Source: Bathynomus jamesi (Eukaryota > Arthropoda > Malacostraca > Isopoda > Cirolanidae). From it: a stretch of 64,000 nt of DNA. Both the position numbers and the translations under genes were made by a program. Below, one piece after another: positions 40,605 through 51,100 of this stretch (positions are counted from its first letter, which is position 1; every line of letters starts with the position of its first letter). Location: the NCBI GenBank assembly GCA_023014485.1, contig JAJOZX010002712.1, forward strand, positions 124,001 to 188,000, written 5' to 3'. The notes below the pieces were generated by a model, which was not told the DNA's origin, searched no databases, and saw only the letters and a list, made by a program, of their open reading frames with translations.

Positions 40605-41017
40605 CAAAGCCTACCTTTTTATCTAATCAGACCACGCTTGTACAAAATTTCATACTCCTTCGTGGAAAAGTCATCGGAGACCATAATATCTAGTCAGTCC
40701 ACGCTCGCTTTACAACACGTAAAAAATTTTGTACAAACAACTTTGAATATAAAATTTTAAGCCAGTAAGACATTAACATTTAAGCTCACGAGCTACTTAG
40801 ATTTTGAATGCAGCTTCACAAAGTTTGATAATTGTGGTATTTTTGTAAATACCACAATTATCAAACTTTGTGAAGCTGCATTCAAAATCTAAGTAGCTCG
40901 TGAGCTTAAATGTTAATGTCTTACTGGCTTAAAATTTTATATTCAAAGTTGTTTGTACAAAGTTTTTTACGTGTTGTAAAGCGAGCGTGGACTGACTATA
41001 GATATTGATAGGCTTTG
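40605..41017. repeat. MITE-E copy 3, an almost perfect hairpin
   Basis: Arms 40690-40845 and 40853-41000 are nearly exact reverse complements meeting at ATACCACAATTATCAAAC. Ends CAAAGCCTAC and GATAGGCTTTG as in 10367-10667. Here the left half has been replaced by an inverted copy of the right half. Confidence 0.92.
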
Positions 41018-41084
41018 TAGAGGGTGTTCAAAAAGATTCTCAACCCGAAACAGGAAGAAAAGGGTTTAGGTTTACTTTGATTTC

Positions 41085-41215
41085 GTATAAATCAGGAGAG
41101 ATTGTAGACACCAATCAACTCGGGGAGTACTCCCAGGGGAGGGGATGTTAGGCATGAGACAGTGAGTGCTGAAACTATCATTTCTCCTGTCAGGCATTTT
41201 TGCGGGCGCAAAATT
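41085..41215. repeat. Repeat shared with 12455-12660
   Basis: GAGATTGTAGACACCAATCA, GGGGAGTACTCCCAGGGG and ACTATCATTTCTCCTGTCAG match blocks of 12470-12590. Nature unknown. Confidence 0.5.
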
Positions 41216-41269
41216 CGAATTTATTTTTATCTTTTTCTATAGATTAGGAAAAAAGTAAGATTTTTAATT

Positions 41270-41322
41270 TGAACCAACGTTTCGTCTCTATACTCGAGAC
41301 GTTTTCAGGCAAGTGTTATATT
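41270..41322 (-). ncRNA. Hairpin resembling a retroelement hammerhead-like motif
   Basis: Minus strand CCTGAAAACGTCTCGAGTAT then AGAGACGAAACGTTGG: a 6-bp stem CGTCTC/GAGACG between CTGA and GAAACG. This is the CTGA-stem-GAAAC layout of hammerhead cores, but the UGAUGA core is not present, so catalysis is not expected. Confidence 0.3.
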
Positions 41323-41615
41323 TCTTATATTTAAAATAAAAATAATATACACAGTGTGTTGACCGAAGTAAATAGATAACCACGATGATTTGCCCTCGAG
41401 AGAACAAATGTCGGAGCTCATCACTCGAGTGCCAGAACGTGTGTCACCTTTTGCATAATGGAATGGGTAAACCAACACAAATCCAAATATATTCATTCAA
41501 TAAATATATTATTATTATTTACCGACTTTTATTATCAAATTTAAAACTCTCGACAAACCAAAAGGTGTCTCTTTACTTTTGTCAACTCTCTGTATATGGA
41601 AGCTAATCACATTTA

Positions 41616-41616
<1 letters not shown>

Positions 41617-41676
<60 letters not shown>
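41617..41676. repeat. (CA)n microsatellite
   Basis: About 60 bp of uninterrupted CA. Confidence 0.97.
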
Positions 41677-41678
<2 letters not shown>

Positions 41679-41762
41679 TTTAGGATTACAAATATTAAAA
41701 TCGATTTGACTAAATTATAATATTTTAATACAATATTTATAAGGTATATAAAATTTATTTTT

Positions 41763-41987
41763 ATCCAGGAAAGAGGGGCCAAGGGCGAATGCTCCCCCCA
41801 AAACGCCTTCTTCCCCATAGAGATAGAAAAGAGCCAAAATCAAGGTCCAAGGTGTTTGAGATGCCTGGGCACTCTACGTTAAACTTTGGACCTTGATTTT
41901 GGCTCTTTTCTATCTTCCTCTATGAAGGAGGGGGAGGAAGCGTTTTAGCGGGCATTCCCCCTTGGCCCCTCAGTCCTGCATAAAAAA
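41763..41987. mobile_element. Two LINE-B 3' ends in inverted arrangement
   Basis: Left half ends in CCAGGAAAGAGGGGCCAAGG and right half in CTTGGCCCCTCAGTCCTGCA, with the common AGCCAAAATCAAGGTCCAAG block and its complement meeting in the middle at about 41870-41890. The LINE-B tail has become a hairpin of its own. Confidence 0.8.
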
Positions 41988-42360
41988 ATCTATAAATTTA
42001 AACCAGAAATTATTATTATGATTATTATGATTATTATGATTATTATTATTATTATTAGTTCCGTGTTCAAAATAATGGTCAAGAAAATGTTCATAATTAG
42101 GAAATTTATATTGCTATGAAAGTGTGATTTAGCTTCACAAAAATGTATTTCTTTAGCTCTATTTTCATATATTTTTATTATCATTTCAAAAATTGTAAAA
42201 CTAAAATTTTCTTGAAAATGTCTTCAGTGTATAGACGAAACTTTGGATAGAAAATAAACAAAAAACAAACTTTGATTCCAAAAAGTCGTGGAAAAAATTT
42301 ACTCATTTTAAATGAATATTTTTTCATATTTCAGAGGAATATATGTGTGTGTGTGTGTGA

Positions 42361-42690
42361 CATACAGACCGTGCGTGTAACAAAGAACTCTTGTGGGGAA
42401 AATTAAATCCACTATAGTCCGAATAAGTAATGGTAAATGACCAATATTATAGTTTTTCTTTTTCATGATGGAAGCCCAACGTGGGCAACCGGTTGGTCTC
42501 CTTGTTAATGATCCATTGCCCCTTTGGAACCTCTTTGCTAGTGACCCGTTGCCGACGTTGGGCATCCATCGTAAAAAAGAACAACTATAGTGGATTTAAT
42601 TTTCCCAGAAGAGTTCCTTGTTCCATGCACGGTCTGTGTGTAGCAAGAAGTTTCTCGGGGGGACCATTCTGAGTTCTAGCATATAATATA
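42361..42690. repeat. MITE-B copy with both ends
   Basis: ACAGACCGTGCGTGTAACAA at the left and TTGTTCCATGCACGGTCTGT at the right enclose a 280-bp inverted repeat. A flanking CGGGGGGACCATTCTGAGTT matches the outer edge of other copies. Confidence 0.85.
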
Positions 42691-42899
42691 TAAATTTGAT
42701 AACATAAATAATGTGTTCATTGCCAGTTACCCCCGTCCCACCCCCTTGACCCCCTTCGCTGATAATGAAAGACCTTTGAGATTTGGAATTGAAGGTCTTT
42801 AATTTGAATTTGAATCGGAATAGACTTTTCGAAATGACTGAACCGGTGATTCGAGTAAGTGGTCTCGCTTTATTTATTAATTATACTATTAAGAATCTA

Positions 42900-43085
42900 T
42901 TAAGCGCCCGGTAGCGCGCTACTTATGGTGTCGGGATCTGGGCGGTGAGGGTTTGAGTTCGCTCCTCGCACCGGGTGGGGTTGGGCCGGCAACTCTGTTT
43001 CTGCTCGGACTAAGGTGACGTTTGGGGCGTAATCACCCCCATATAGCGCGAAAATAAACTTCCTTGATGTTTGTTACCTTATGTT
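42900..43085 (+). repeat. tRNA-derived SINE, third family, second copy
   Basis: GCGCCCGGTAGCGCGCTACT (A-box side), GGGTTTGAGTTCGCTCCTCG (B-box side), GGGGTTGGGCCGGCAACTCT and a TATAGCGCGAAAATAAACTT body. Related to 22700-22870. Confidence 0.6.
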
Positions 43086-43107
43086 ACGACTCTCCTAAAA
43101 ATTAACT

Positions 43108-43291
43108 AGTGGGAATGAAGTGGGAATCGCATTGAATGGGAATGAAGTGGGAATCGCATTGAATGGGAATGAAGTGGGAATCGCATTGAATGGGAATGAA
43201 GTGGGAATCGCATTGAATGGGAATGAAGTGGGAATCGCATTGAATGGGAATGAAGTGGGAATCGCATTGAATGGGAATGAAGTGGGAACGG
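43108..43291. repeat. 27-bp minisatellite, about 7 copies
   Basis: Unit GAAGTGGGAATCGCATTGAA + TGGGAAT, copies practically identical. Because 27 is a multiple of 3, both strands show 9-residue repeats (GIALNGNEV, IPTSFPFNA). These are array artefacts. Confidence 0.97.
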
Positions 43292-43344
43292 GAATCGCAT
43301 GGTCCCGACCAATTTGGACTAAACCAATTGTACCGACAAGGTCG

Positions 43345-43560
43345 TCTCGCGACTGACGATTGATGACTTGGGTCGTGACGACTCTAGTCACGCGCGATTT
43401 TACATTGACAAAATGGGAGCCCCGCACACTGTAGCGACCGCGATGCGATTCCCCAGAATCCCCAGACCGTCGCGGTCGCTGTAGTGCGCGGGGCTCCCAT
43501 TCTGTCAATGTAAAATCACACGCGACTAGTCGTCACGACCCAAGTCCTCAGTCGCAAGAT
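43345..43560. repeat. Inverted repeat next to the 27-bp array
   Basis: GACTTGGGTCGTGACGACT and TTTTACATTGACAAAATGGG AGCCCCGC at the left, with GCGGGGCTCCCATTCTGTCA and AGTCGTCACGACCCAAGTC at the right. Arms about 95 bp around a GCGACCGCGATGCGATTCCC centre. Confidence 0.9.
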
Positions 43561-43631
43561 GATCCTGTGTGCGGCCGGTCTAAATTGAACCCACAATATA
43601 CTTGTCGGTAGAATAAGTAAAAATTATTCTA

Positions 43632-43679
<48 letters not shown>

Positions 43680-43707
43680 TATTATTATTTATTATTATTA
43701 TTATTAT
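43632..43707. repeat. (ATT)n microsatellite
   Basis: About 75 bp of ATT trinucleotides with two TTTA interruptions. Confidence 0.95.
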
Positions 43708-43962
43708 TTTAAATACATAGGTAGGCCTTGTGATAATTTTAAATGCTCGAATGAGGGTTTGTTTAACTCTGAATAAGTTTATATTTCGAAGTATGATGAT
43801 AAATGCAAAATGGCAGAGGCTTTTTTCATTTACTGTTATAATAATACCCCCATATTCATTTTCATATACAGGGTATTCCAAAATGAATATACCAAAAAAC
43901 ACAAATCCTGGTTATATATTTATTAGTCGAGATAACAAAAATATACTGTCACATAGATTTTA

Positions 43963-44209
43963 CTGCTAAGTCTTACTGCTAAGTCTTACTGCTAAGTCTT
44001 ACTGCTAAGTCTTACTGCTAAGTCTTACTGCTAAGTCTTACTGCTAAGTCTTACTGCTAAGTCTTACTGCTAAGTCTTACTGCTAAGTCTTACTGCTAAG
44101 TCTTACTGCTAAGTCTTACTGCTAAGTCTTACTGCTAAGTCTTACTGCTAAGTCTTACTGCTAAGTCTTACTGCTAAGTCTTACTGCTAAGTCTTACTGC
44201 TAAGTCTTG
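43963..44209. repeat. 13-bp tandem repeat, about 19 copies
   Basis: Unit TTACTGCTAAGTC repeated without visible differences from start to end. A recent expansion inside the TIR element. Confidence 0.98.
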
Positions 44210-44470
44210 TCTAAATCGGTTAATAAACTTGTACGTGTCTTCCATCATTAGCTATAATCTATTATTTATTAATGGTGTCATATGTCTCCCTGAAGTTGTG
44301 TTGGAAAAATGTATTTTCAGAATTTGAACGCAAACTACTGTAAGACTAATTCTAGCTGATGATGGAAGAGGCATACGAGTTTATTACGTGAATTAAAGGA
44401 AACTCTTAATACTTCAGTAGGCCTATATAATATAATTTGAATTTTGCTCCTATTTCAACTAATAAATATA

Positions 44471-44551
44471 CGAGGGTGAGTACGAAAGTAATGCCTCTTA
44501 TTTTTCATTTCGTAAATACAATGAGAGGCATTACTTTCGTGCCGTCCCTCG
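44471..44551. mobile_element. 81-bp MITE nested in the TIR element
   Basis: CGAGGGTGAGTACGAAAGTA at the left and TTTCGTGCCGTCCCTCG at the right, TA on both sides. The same family as 15332-15474. Confidence 0.85.
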
Positions 44552-44892
44552 TATAACCAAGATTTATTTTTGGTATATTCATTTTGGGATACCCTGTTGT
44601 ATTAAATGTAAACAACTAAACAACTCCTAGAAAATTGGAAACTTCCTTAATCACGTGGTTGGTGAATTTTTTTTTTTTAATTTCATACAAGTTTGTTTCA
44701 TCAATGATTGTCATCTGATTGTTTTACGTGTGGAAAAAATTAGCCACGAAATGCGTCATGCAAATAATTTGGTGAAATCCCTTTGCATAAAAGATCTAAC
44801 CTCGTTTAAAATTTCTATCGAATATTTCGACGGAGAGTCATAACTTCGGCCAATTTCAATTTATTTGATGGTGGTTGTTTAACACAGTTCGG

Positions 44893-45420
44893 AACATCTT
44901 AAGCAGTGGTTCCCACCTTTTTCTAGTTCAAGGCACCACAGTGGCATCTGTCTTGTTTCGCGGCACCTCGGAGGATTTTGTCTTGTTTCGCGGCACCCCC
45001 GAGGTTTTGCTTTTGCCACTGGTCATCCAGTTTCCCCCTTCCCCCTTTGAGCACCACGTAACTTCGAAGTGAGACTATATAGTAGGGGTTCCCAACCTTT
45101 TTTAGGCTGCGTACACCACGAAGGCTTCGGCAAATGCCCCCGTACCAACCCCCTACTCAAAATTGCTCAGAAGACGCTACACCGTCTTTTAAGAGTACTT
45201 TTCCATGTGAAGGTTAGTTCCAAAGCAGGATGCCGCGTACCCCCACTTTGGGAACCTTCTCGCGTGCCCCCACTTTGGGGTTTCCTTATGAACATATTAA
45301 ATTTGGAATATTTTTGTTTCATTTAAAGTTTGCAAATCTGAAGTAATGTTTAACTTTTTAATGTTAAATTTTGTCTTTTCATAAAATTTGGCGGCACTCC
45401 ATTGGGAAAAACTGATCTAA
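44893..45420. repeat. Cluster of hAT-type MITE fragments
   Basis: CAGTGGTTCCCACCTTTTTC at 44895 and GGGGTTCCCAACCTTTTTTA at 45083 are typical hAT left ends followed by a GGCACCACAG or GTACACCACGAAG body. TTGGCGGCACTCCATTGGGA near 45388 is a likely right end. At least two overlapping insertions. Confidence 0.65.
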
Positions 45421-45424
45421 AGTC

Positions 45425-45600
45425 ATATGACGGAGGGGACCTACTAAAATTTTACGTGCCATCTGAACCACGGTCGCTATACATAATTTGGAGGCGGAGG
45501 ACGGTCTTCTATCCAACTACTCTCCAGACCCAACGTCGCTTAACTTCGCTGATGGACTGGAAGCGGTGTTACGACATTGATTACGACGTGTTCCAGCCAA
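45425..45600 (-). repeat. 5S-derived SINE, minus strand
   Basis: Minus strand GTAACACCGCTTCCAGTCCA, TCAGCGAAGTTAAGCGACGT, TGGGTCTGGAGAGTAGTTGG, ATAGAAGACCGTCCTCCG, then GGCACGTAAAATTTTAGTAG and GTCCCCTCCGTCATATGAC. One of the clearer copies. Confidence 0.85.
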
Positions 45601-45858
45601 TTTCAAACGGTGTTAATTGTTTGAAGCTGAACTTATTTCACACTGTAGAAAGAGGAACCTAAAACGAGCCCAATTACAGAAGGTATACAATAATTTCTAA
45701 ACTGGCGTGAGAACTCTAATTCAAGGAAATGGAATAATGTTTACAAAATTAAGATTTAGTTTGGAATAATTTGAATTTCAAGTCGACACAAAATTCGACA
45801 GACATCGAATGCGTTGCACCTTTTCATAGAAAAACCTTGGTTTTATATACAGTATATA

Positions 45859-46772
45859 CAGGGCGTCCCAAAAAAATGTATACACACTTTAAATACTTAT
45901 AAAGGCAGTGTTTATTAAAATACATTTCATTTTCAAAATGTAATAGAATCTACAGACATTATTTAATTGTTTTGTCAACGCCTGTTTTCAAACTGACGTC
46001 CGTTCTGGTCCAGGCACTGCTGATAACGCGAAGCACTAGAATCGCAAACATCACGAAACATTTCGTTTGGTATTTGTGTGGATTCTCGTTCAATGGCTGC
46101 TCTCAATTCAGCGACTGTTGCAGGTTTTATAGCGTAGACTTTGTCTTTTAAGTATCCCCATAAAAAAAAGTCTAGTGGTGTGAGGTCTAGTGAACGCGGA
46201 GGGTATTCTACGAAACCCCTTCGTCCAATCCACATCCACATCGTGCCAAGTACCACTCGCAATACTCCACTCTTCGGTCCGGATCATCATCATCATCTTC
46301 ATTAATAGCATGGACTAATCTTGGAATGTAACTTTTCCATTGACAGCGCTTCAAAATGCGTTGGACAGACGATTCTGAAATTCCTACCTCACGACTCGCT
46401 TGCCGCACAGATTTCTTGGACTTTGGTGATACGTTTCCAGTACTCTTTCTTGTTTTGTGGGGCTTGTCGATGTCCGTGGTCTTCCGGAACGCTTCTTGTG
46501 GACATTCTGAACAGTTCCATCGGCTTCAAACTTATCTCTAATTCGAGTGATGGTAAGTCGCGTTGGTGGATCTGTTTGAAACTCCCTCCTAAACTGTCTT
46601 TGCACTTCAACTGCGTTTTCACACTTCCAGTAGCATTTTAGAATGAATTTCCTTTGTTCAAAGCTTAGTCTGACTGCCATTATTAATTCTAATGGGTTTA
46701 ACTTGGAAAGAAAGAAACATCAATTGAGCTATCAGCTGTTAAAGTGTGTGTACATTTTTTTGGGACGCCCTG
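45859..46772 (-). mobile_element. Mariner deletion derivative, family M2, copy 1
   Basis: TIRs CAGGGCGTCCCAAAAAAATG and TTTTTTTGGGACGCCCTG, 914 bp, TA flanks. The minus strand encodes the N-terminal DNA-binding part from ATG at 46680, a frameshift near 46400, and the C-terminal tail 46262-45975 ([20 protein letters not shown]). The middle with the first two catalytic Asp residues is deleted at the same point as in copy 2 (49743-50657). Confidence 0.95.
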
Positions 46773-46776
46773 TATA

Positions 46777-46797
46777 TATATATATATATACATACGA

Positions 46798-46868
<71 letters not shown>

Positions 46869-46912
46869 CTGTATATATATATATATATATTATATATATA
46901 TATAAAAAAACT
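46777..46912. repeat. (TA)n with (TG)n interruptions
   Basis: Begins right at the end of the M2 mariner at 46772. Mixed TATA and TGTG runs. Frames across it are meaningless. Confidence 0.95.
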
Positions 46913-46989
46913 CGAAACGAGAAAATTCATGGCACTAAGTTGATATAGTGCATGAAATTTGACAACAGCGGTCTAATTTTACGAAACTA

Positions 46990-47084
46990 CAGGGTGAGCG
47001 AAAAGTCCCTGTGCACCTGTCCACTTCGAACACGGTACAGGTTCACGACACTTGCAGGTGCACAGGGACTTTTCGCTCACCCTG
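46990..47084. mobile_element. Mariner-type MITE (95 bp), family G copy 2
   Basis: CAGGGTGAGCGAAAAGTCCC ... GGGACTTTTCGCTCACCCTG with TA at the right side. See 27754-27856. Confidence 0.92.
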
Positions 47085-47130
47085 TAGATTGGGTATAGTT
47101 TAAGGTAGTAAAATCAAGGTTTTTGTAGTT

Positions 47131-47175
47131 CGGAACCCACGTAAAATTGTAGGTCCCCTCCGCCACCACGGAGGA
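47131..47175 (+). repeat. 5S-SINE body fragment
   Basis: CGGAACCCACGTAAAATTGT then AGGTCCCCTCCGCCACC matches the SINE body block near 32060-32095. Confidence 0.5.
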
Positions 47176-47326
47176 CATGCGCAGTACACAATTACCAACA
47201 TGGTTAGGTAGACCAGCATGAGTGGATCCTAGGGTCCTTGTTGGTCTGAAACATTATAACTTGAGTTATAAATTACCAAAAGTCTTATAGAATTTGAGAG
47301 AGACGTTTCCTGCCTTCAAACAGTTT

Positions 47327-47354
<28 letters not shown>

Positions 47355-47358
<4 letters not shown>

Positions 47359-48838
47359 GCGGATCGACAAGAAATAGACCAACAAATAGACAGACAAATC
47401 CTTTCCTTCCACGCTATCATCAAAGAGTCTTGGAAAACACACGTGGGCAAAGAGTCAAACAATGGAAACGTCTGTTCCTTCCCAAAAGGCGAACGCAAGA
47501 TCTTCAACAAAAGGACGCGCGGACAAGGCGTCTTAAGGTTTGGCGCGAAGTCCTACGTCACAGGAACTACGTATAAAAGCGAGCCTCCACTCGCACTCAT
47601 CCTCACTCACTCACACAGACACTCGCTTTCTACTTCGTCGAGTAGATCTCATCACGTCAACCGCCCTCCGGTTTCCCGCCGGAGGCGCGGCCTGCTACTT
47701 CCTTCAAGGCCTACGATTTATCATCAAGTAAGACCTTCTACAGACCGCCTGCAGAAGCAATCCTTCGAAGCCCAACCAGAATCACTTCGGGCCTACGGTT
47801 TACAAGGTCAGCCTTCAAGTTTCTCTACATTCCTCGAGATACTGTATATTCAGCACCTCAGGCCTACGCGCCTGCAAGATCATTTATCGGCCATCCTACA
47901 CTTCGAGAAGTAACATCACCTCAGGCCTCCGTACGAAGCCTACAACAAGCATCTCCATCATCTCGAGAGGCTTACCGGACAACGACAATTCGAATCTACG
48001 GTAATAGGTTCCTCTTCAACCCGCCTTCAACAGCGTTTACATCGTCCCGGTTGAGATAAGTACCTCCTATTCTAAGTACTCTTGTGAAGCCTACATTAAA
48101 CTACCGCCGAACGGTAGACTATACCCCAAGTGTAATTAAGCTTTCCAACTGACTCGTGAAAGAACGCAGTAGGCCTGTTATCCAATTCAAGTGTCATTTC
48201 AATACCGTAATTCCGCGTATCATCCGTTATTATGTTCAATTCATATATTTATGTGATAACTAAATATTCTCTTGGCGTAATCACTTAACATCACATAATG
48301 GTCTTATATATAAATGATATTTGTGCAATCATTGTCAAGCATTTCAATCCATTATTATTAGGCCGCATCAATTATTCTATGTGCATCCATGCAATCATCT
48401 AGCTTTACTTAATCAGAGTGTCATGTTTTCTATTCAATGTACCAAACGCACGTGCATTCTTTGTCATTACTAGGCCCATTCAATCATCTAGCCTACTTAA
48501 TCAAATAACCACTTATTCTACTCAGTGTAACGAAACTTATTCCATTCAATGTACCAAACGCACGTGCATTCTTTATATCATTTACTAGGCCCATTCAATG
48601 TTCCATGTTGCATGCCATTTACATATCATCATTGTATTACGTGTCAATTAAGCTATTAGCTAAGTCTATGTCATAAGCATAACGTAAAACTATCAGTTAA
48701 TTACTGTCAATTCTTTGTTATATCACAGTGAATAAATAACGGCTTTATTTTCATAATAAACTACAAAACCCATAAGGTGTCTTTTATAACCTTAATATTA
48801 ATTTGCTTGGGTGTAATCCAAGCTGGTGACCCTCGCTG
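47355..48838 (+). mobile_element. Possible solo LTR of a retrotransposon
   Basis: A GC-richer block with a promoter-like TATAAAAG at 47572-47579 followed within 30 bp by CACTCGCACTCATCCTCACT, and AATAAA signals at 48731 and 48755. After a short stretch comes TGGTGACCCTCGCTGCCA near 48821, which resembles the TGGTGACCC start of primer binding sites used by many gypsy-type elements. The order promoter, leader, poly(A) signal, PBS-like end fits an LTR of about 1.4 kb. A 187-codon plus-strand frame (47350-47913) has no recognisable domain. The region contains a tandem duplication of a segment with CAATGTACCAAACGCACGTG (48438 and 48545). Ends and target duplication are not defined. Confidence 0.4.
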
Positions 48839-49023
48839 CCATTACTGTCACTTCCAATAGTATGGTGGGCCTACTCAAATAGCTACATTTCAATTGATGA
48901 TACTATATGACATCATAAATTATTAACCCAGCCTTTCATTAATAAGCAATCAGTCATTGCATCAATTAATCCTTAGCATACAATCAAATCATTATCACCT
49001 CAAACGGCTAAAAACTAGGTCCA

Positions 49024-49026
<3 letters not shown>

Positions 49027-49078
<52 letters not shown>
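49027..49078. repeat. (TA)n microsatellite
   Basis: Pure TA, about 52 bp. Confidence 0.95.
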
Positions 49079-49081
<3 letters not shown>

Positions 49082-49319
49082 ACTCTATTCTCATTTCATC
49101 GTTAATTATAGAATTCTCGTCTTCGATGTAAATTGTTACTTTTTCAAAGTATAAATGTTAACCTTTTAACGCCGATCGTTACTTTTTGGCAACATGAGCT
49201 TGACAGTCGATTTTGAGTGTTACGATTTGAATATTAGAGGTTATTTTGGTTTGAACAGGAAAATTTCATAATTCCGGTATAAAAGGTTAAAGAACTGCAG
49301 AAATTTAAAATGTAGCGAG

Positions 49320-49500
49320 TGATGTACAATAATTGTACATGATCTTCAGTATGAATCATTGATATGACGCAATCAAAAAGATTGCGTCATATCAATGATT
49401 CATACCGAAGATCACGTGAATACGAGAAAAAGTGATGCAATAATGACTGACAATTTTGGCGGTAGGAAATTCTACCAATGGACTTATTGGGTTAAGATTG
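49320..49500. repeat. Hairpin repeat, partner of 26375-26530
   Basis: ATCTTCAGTATGAATCATTG and CAATGATTCATACCGAAGAT form the two arms around GCAATCAAAAAGATTGC. The right arm continues CACGTGAATACGAGAAAAAG and CTACCAATGG as in the partner. Confidence 0.8.
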
Positions 49501-49742
49501 TCATGTATGCTATATAGGGGACATTCAAAAACCAAGTGGTCCTTATAGGGTGGAGGGGGTTCATTATTTGACCACCAAGGGCCACATGGGCGAGGGGGGG
49601 TCTTGACGTCTAACCACGTGGCCAATGCTAAGCATTAAAATATCCTGTTTATAATATTGTTTGTCATATATATATATATATATATATAAATAAAATATAC
49701 CGTATATAATATATATATATAATATACCGTATATAATATATA

Positions 49743-50657
49743 CAGGGCGTCCCAAAAAAATGTATACACACTTTAACAGCTGATAGCTCAATTGATGTTT
49801 CTTTCTTTCCAAGTTAAACCCATTAGAATTAATAATGGCAGTCAGACTAAGCTTTGAACAAAGGAAATTCATTCTAAAATGCTACTGGAAGTGTGAAAAC
49901 GCAGTTGAAGTGCAAAGACAGTTTAGGAGGGAGTTTCAAACAGATCCACCAACGCGACTTACCATCACTCGAATTAGAGATAAGTTTGAAGCCGATGGAA
50001 CTGTTCAGAATGTCCACAAGAAGCGTTCCGGAAGACCACGGACATCGACAAGCCCCACAAAACAAGAAAGAGTACTGGAAACGTATCACCAAAGTCCAAG
50101 AAAATCTGTGCGGCAAGCGAGTCGTGAGGTAGGAATTTCAGAATCGTCTGTCCAACGCATTTTGAAGCGCTGTCAATGGAAAAGTTACATTCCAAGATTA
50201 GTCCATGCTATTAATGAAGATGATGATGATGATCCGGACCGAAGAGTGGAGTATTGCGAGTGGTACTTGGCACGATGTGGATGTGGATTGGACGAAGGGG
50301 TTTCGTAGAATACCCTCCGCGTTCACCAGACCTCACACCACTAGACTTTTTTTTATGGGGATACTTAAAAGACAAAGTCTACGCTATAAAACCTGCAACA
50401 GTCGCTGAATTGAGAGCAGCCATTGAACGAGAATGCACACAAATACCAAACGAAATGTTTCGTGATGTTTGCGATTCCATTGCTTCGCGTTATCAGCAGT
50501 GCCTGGACCAGAACGGACGTCAGTTTGAAAACAGGCGTTGACAAAACAATTAAATAATGTCTGTAGATTCTATTACATTTTGAAAATGAAATGTATTTTA
50601 ATAAACACTGCCTTTATAAGTATTTAAAGTGTGTATACATTTTTTTGGGACGCCCTG
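49743..50657 (+). mobile_element. Mariner deletion derivative, family M2, copy 2
   Basis: 915 bp, TIRs CAGGGCGTCCCAAAAAAATG / CATTTTTTTGGGACGCCCTG. Opposite orientation to copy 1, nearly identical, with the same internal deletion. A (TA)n run starts close to the left end. Confidence 0.95.
49835..50308 (+). CDS. M2 mariner N-terminal DNA-binding protein, 157 codons, open
   Basis: Starts ATG at 49835: [20 protein letters not shown], a first helix-turn-helix of the kind in mariner-like transposases, [16 protein letters not shown], then the hinge [13 protein letters not shown] with an AT-hook-like GRPR, a second helix-turn-helix [20 protein letters not shown], and after a [20 protein letters not shown] segment the deletion junction and stop. 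The catalytic residues are lost, so no transposition activity is expected, but the DNA-binding half is undamaged. It could in principle bind the TIRs. The frame after the junction (50254-50541, [20 protein letters not shown]) encodes the tail out of frame. Confidence 0.75.
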   Translation: MAVRLSFEQRKFILKCYWKCENAVEVQRQFRREFQTDPPTRLTITRIRDKFEADGTVQNVHKKRSGRPRTSTSPTKQERVLETYHQSPRKSVRQASREVGISESSVQRILKRCQWKSYIPRLVHAINEDDDDDPDRRVEYCEWYLARCGCGLDEGVS

Positions 50658-50664
50658 TATATAT

Positions 50665-50857
50665 GATGCAAACCCACAAGGAAAAAAAAATGATTCCAAG
50701 GCCTTTCCTGTATTCAAAAGTACACCTCGTCAGGGAATGAAGGGTGGAGGCAAGATGACCAAAAATCTTGCCTCCACCCTTCATTCCCTGACGAGGTGTA
50801 CTTCTGAATACACGAAAGGCCTTGGAATCAATTTCTTTTTCCTTGCGGATTTGCATC
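50665..50857. repeat. Palindromic MITE-H copy 1
   Basis: GATGCAAACCCACAAGGAAA at the left and TTCCTTGCGGATTTGCATC at the right, arms about 85 bp including GATTCCAAGGCCTTTCCTGT and TACACCTCGTCAGGGAATGA. The second copy is 61340-61475. Confidence 0.88.
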
Positions 50858-50869
50858 AGTCGTCCCACC

Positions 50870-51046
50870 AGCATCCCAGCGTCTTAACCACGAGGCTACC
50901 CAGGGAACCCATATATCTACCAACAATCTCTCTATTGTGTGGAAGGATGAACAGCTGGGTTTTGCTGCACGCCGCCTGCTGTCACCGGATCTCGATCCCG
51001 GGCCAATGGATTCGTAGTCAGCGACGCTAACCACTACACCACCGAG
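50870..51046 (-). repeat. Dimeric tRNA SINE, two heads, minus strand
   Basis: CAGCGTCTTAACCACGAGGC, TTGTGTGGAAGGATGAACAG, GATCTCGATCCCGGGCCAAT and GCGACGCTAACCACTACACC give second head, linker and first head in reverse. Followed by (TA)n at 51049-51097. Confidence 0.85.
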
Positions 51047-51048
51047 GC

Positions 51049-51099
<51 letters not shown>

Positions 51100-51100
<1 letters not shown>

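Larger units (their letters stand above)
43869..44595. mobile_element. TIR element with an internal 13-bp minisatellite
   Basis: Ends CAGGGTATTCCAAAATGAAT and ATTCATTTTGGGATACCCTG, TIR about 30 bp or more, 727 bp long, mariner style. Between the ends lie a 13-bp tandem array (43963-44209), unique sequence and a nested 81-bp MITE at 44471-44551. Confidence 0.88.

Noticed and set aside
43095..43508. 137-codon minus-strand frame with IPTSFPFNA repeats
   Set aside because: The 27-bp array leaves all frames open by its length; the rest of the frame crosses an inverted repeat.
43963..44209. Regularly spaced repeats like a CRISPR array
   Set aside because: Units are directly contiguous 13-mers with no spacers, and the genome is eukaryotic.
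47350..47913. 187-codon plus-strand frame as a host gene
   Set aside because: No domain, low complexity composition, no second exon visible; it overlaps the possible LTR.
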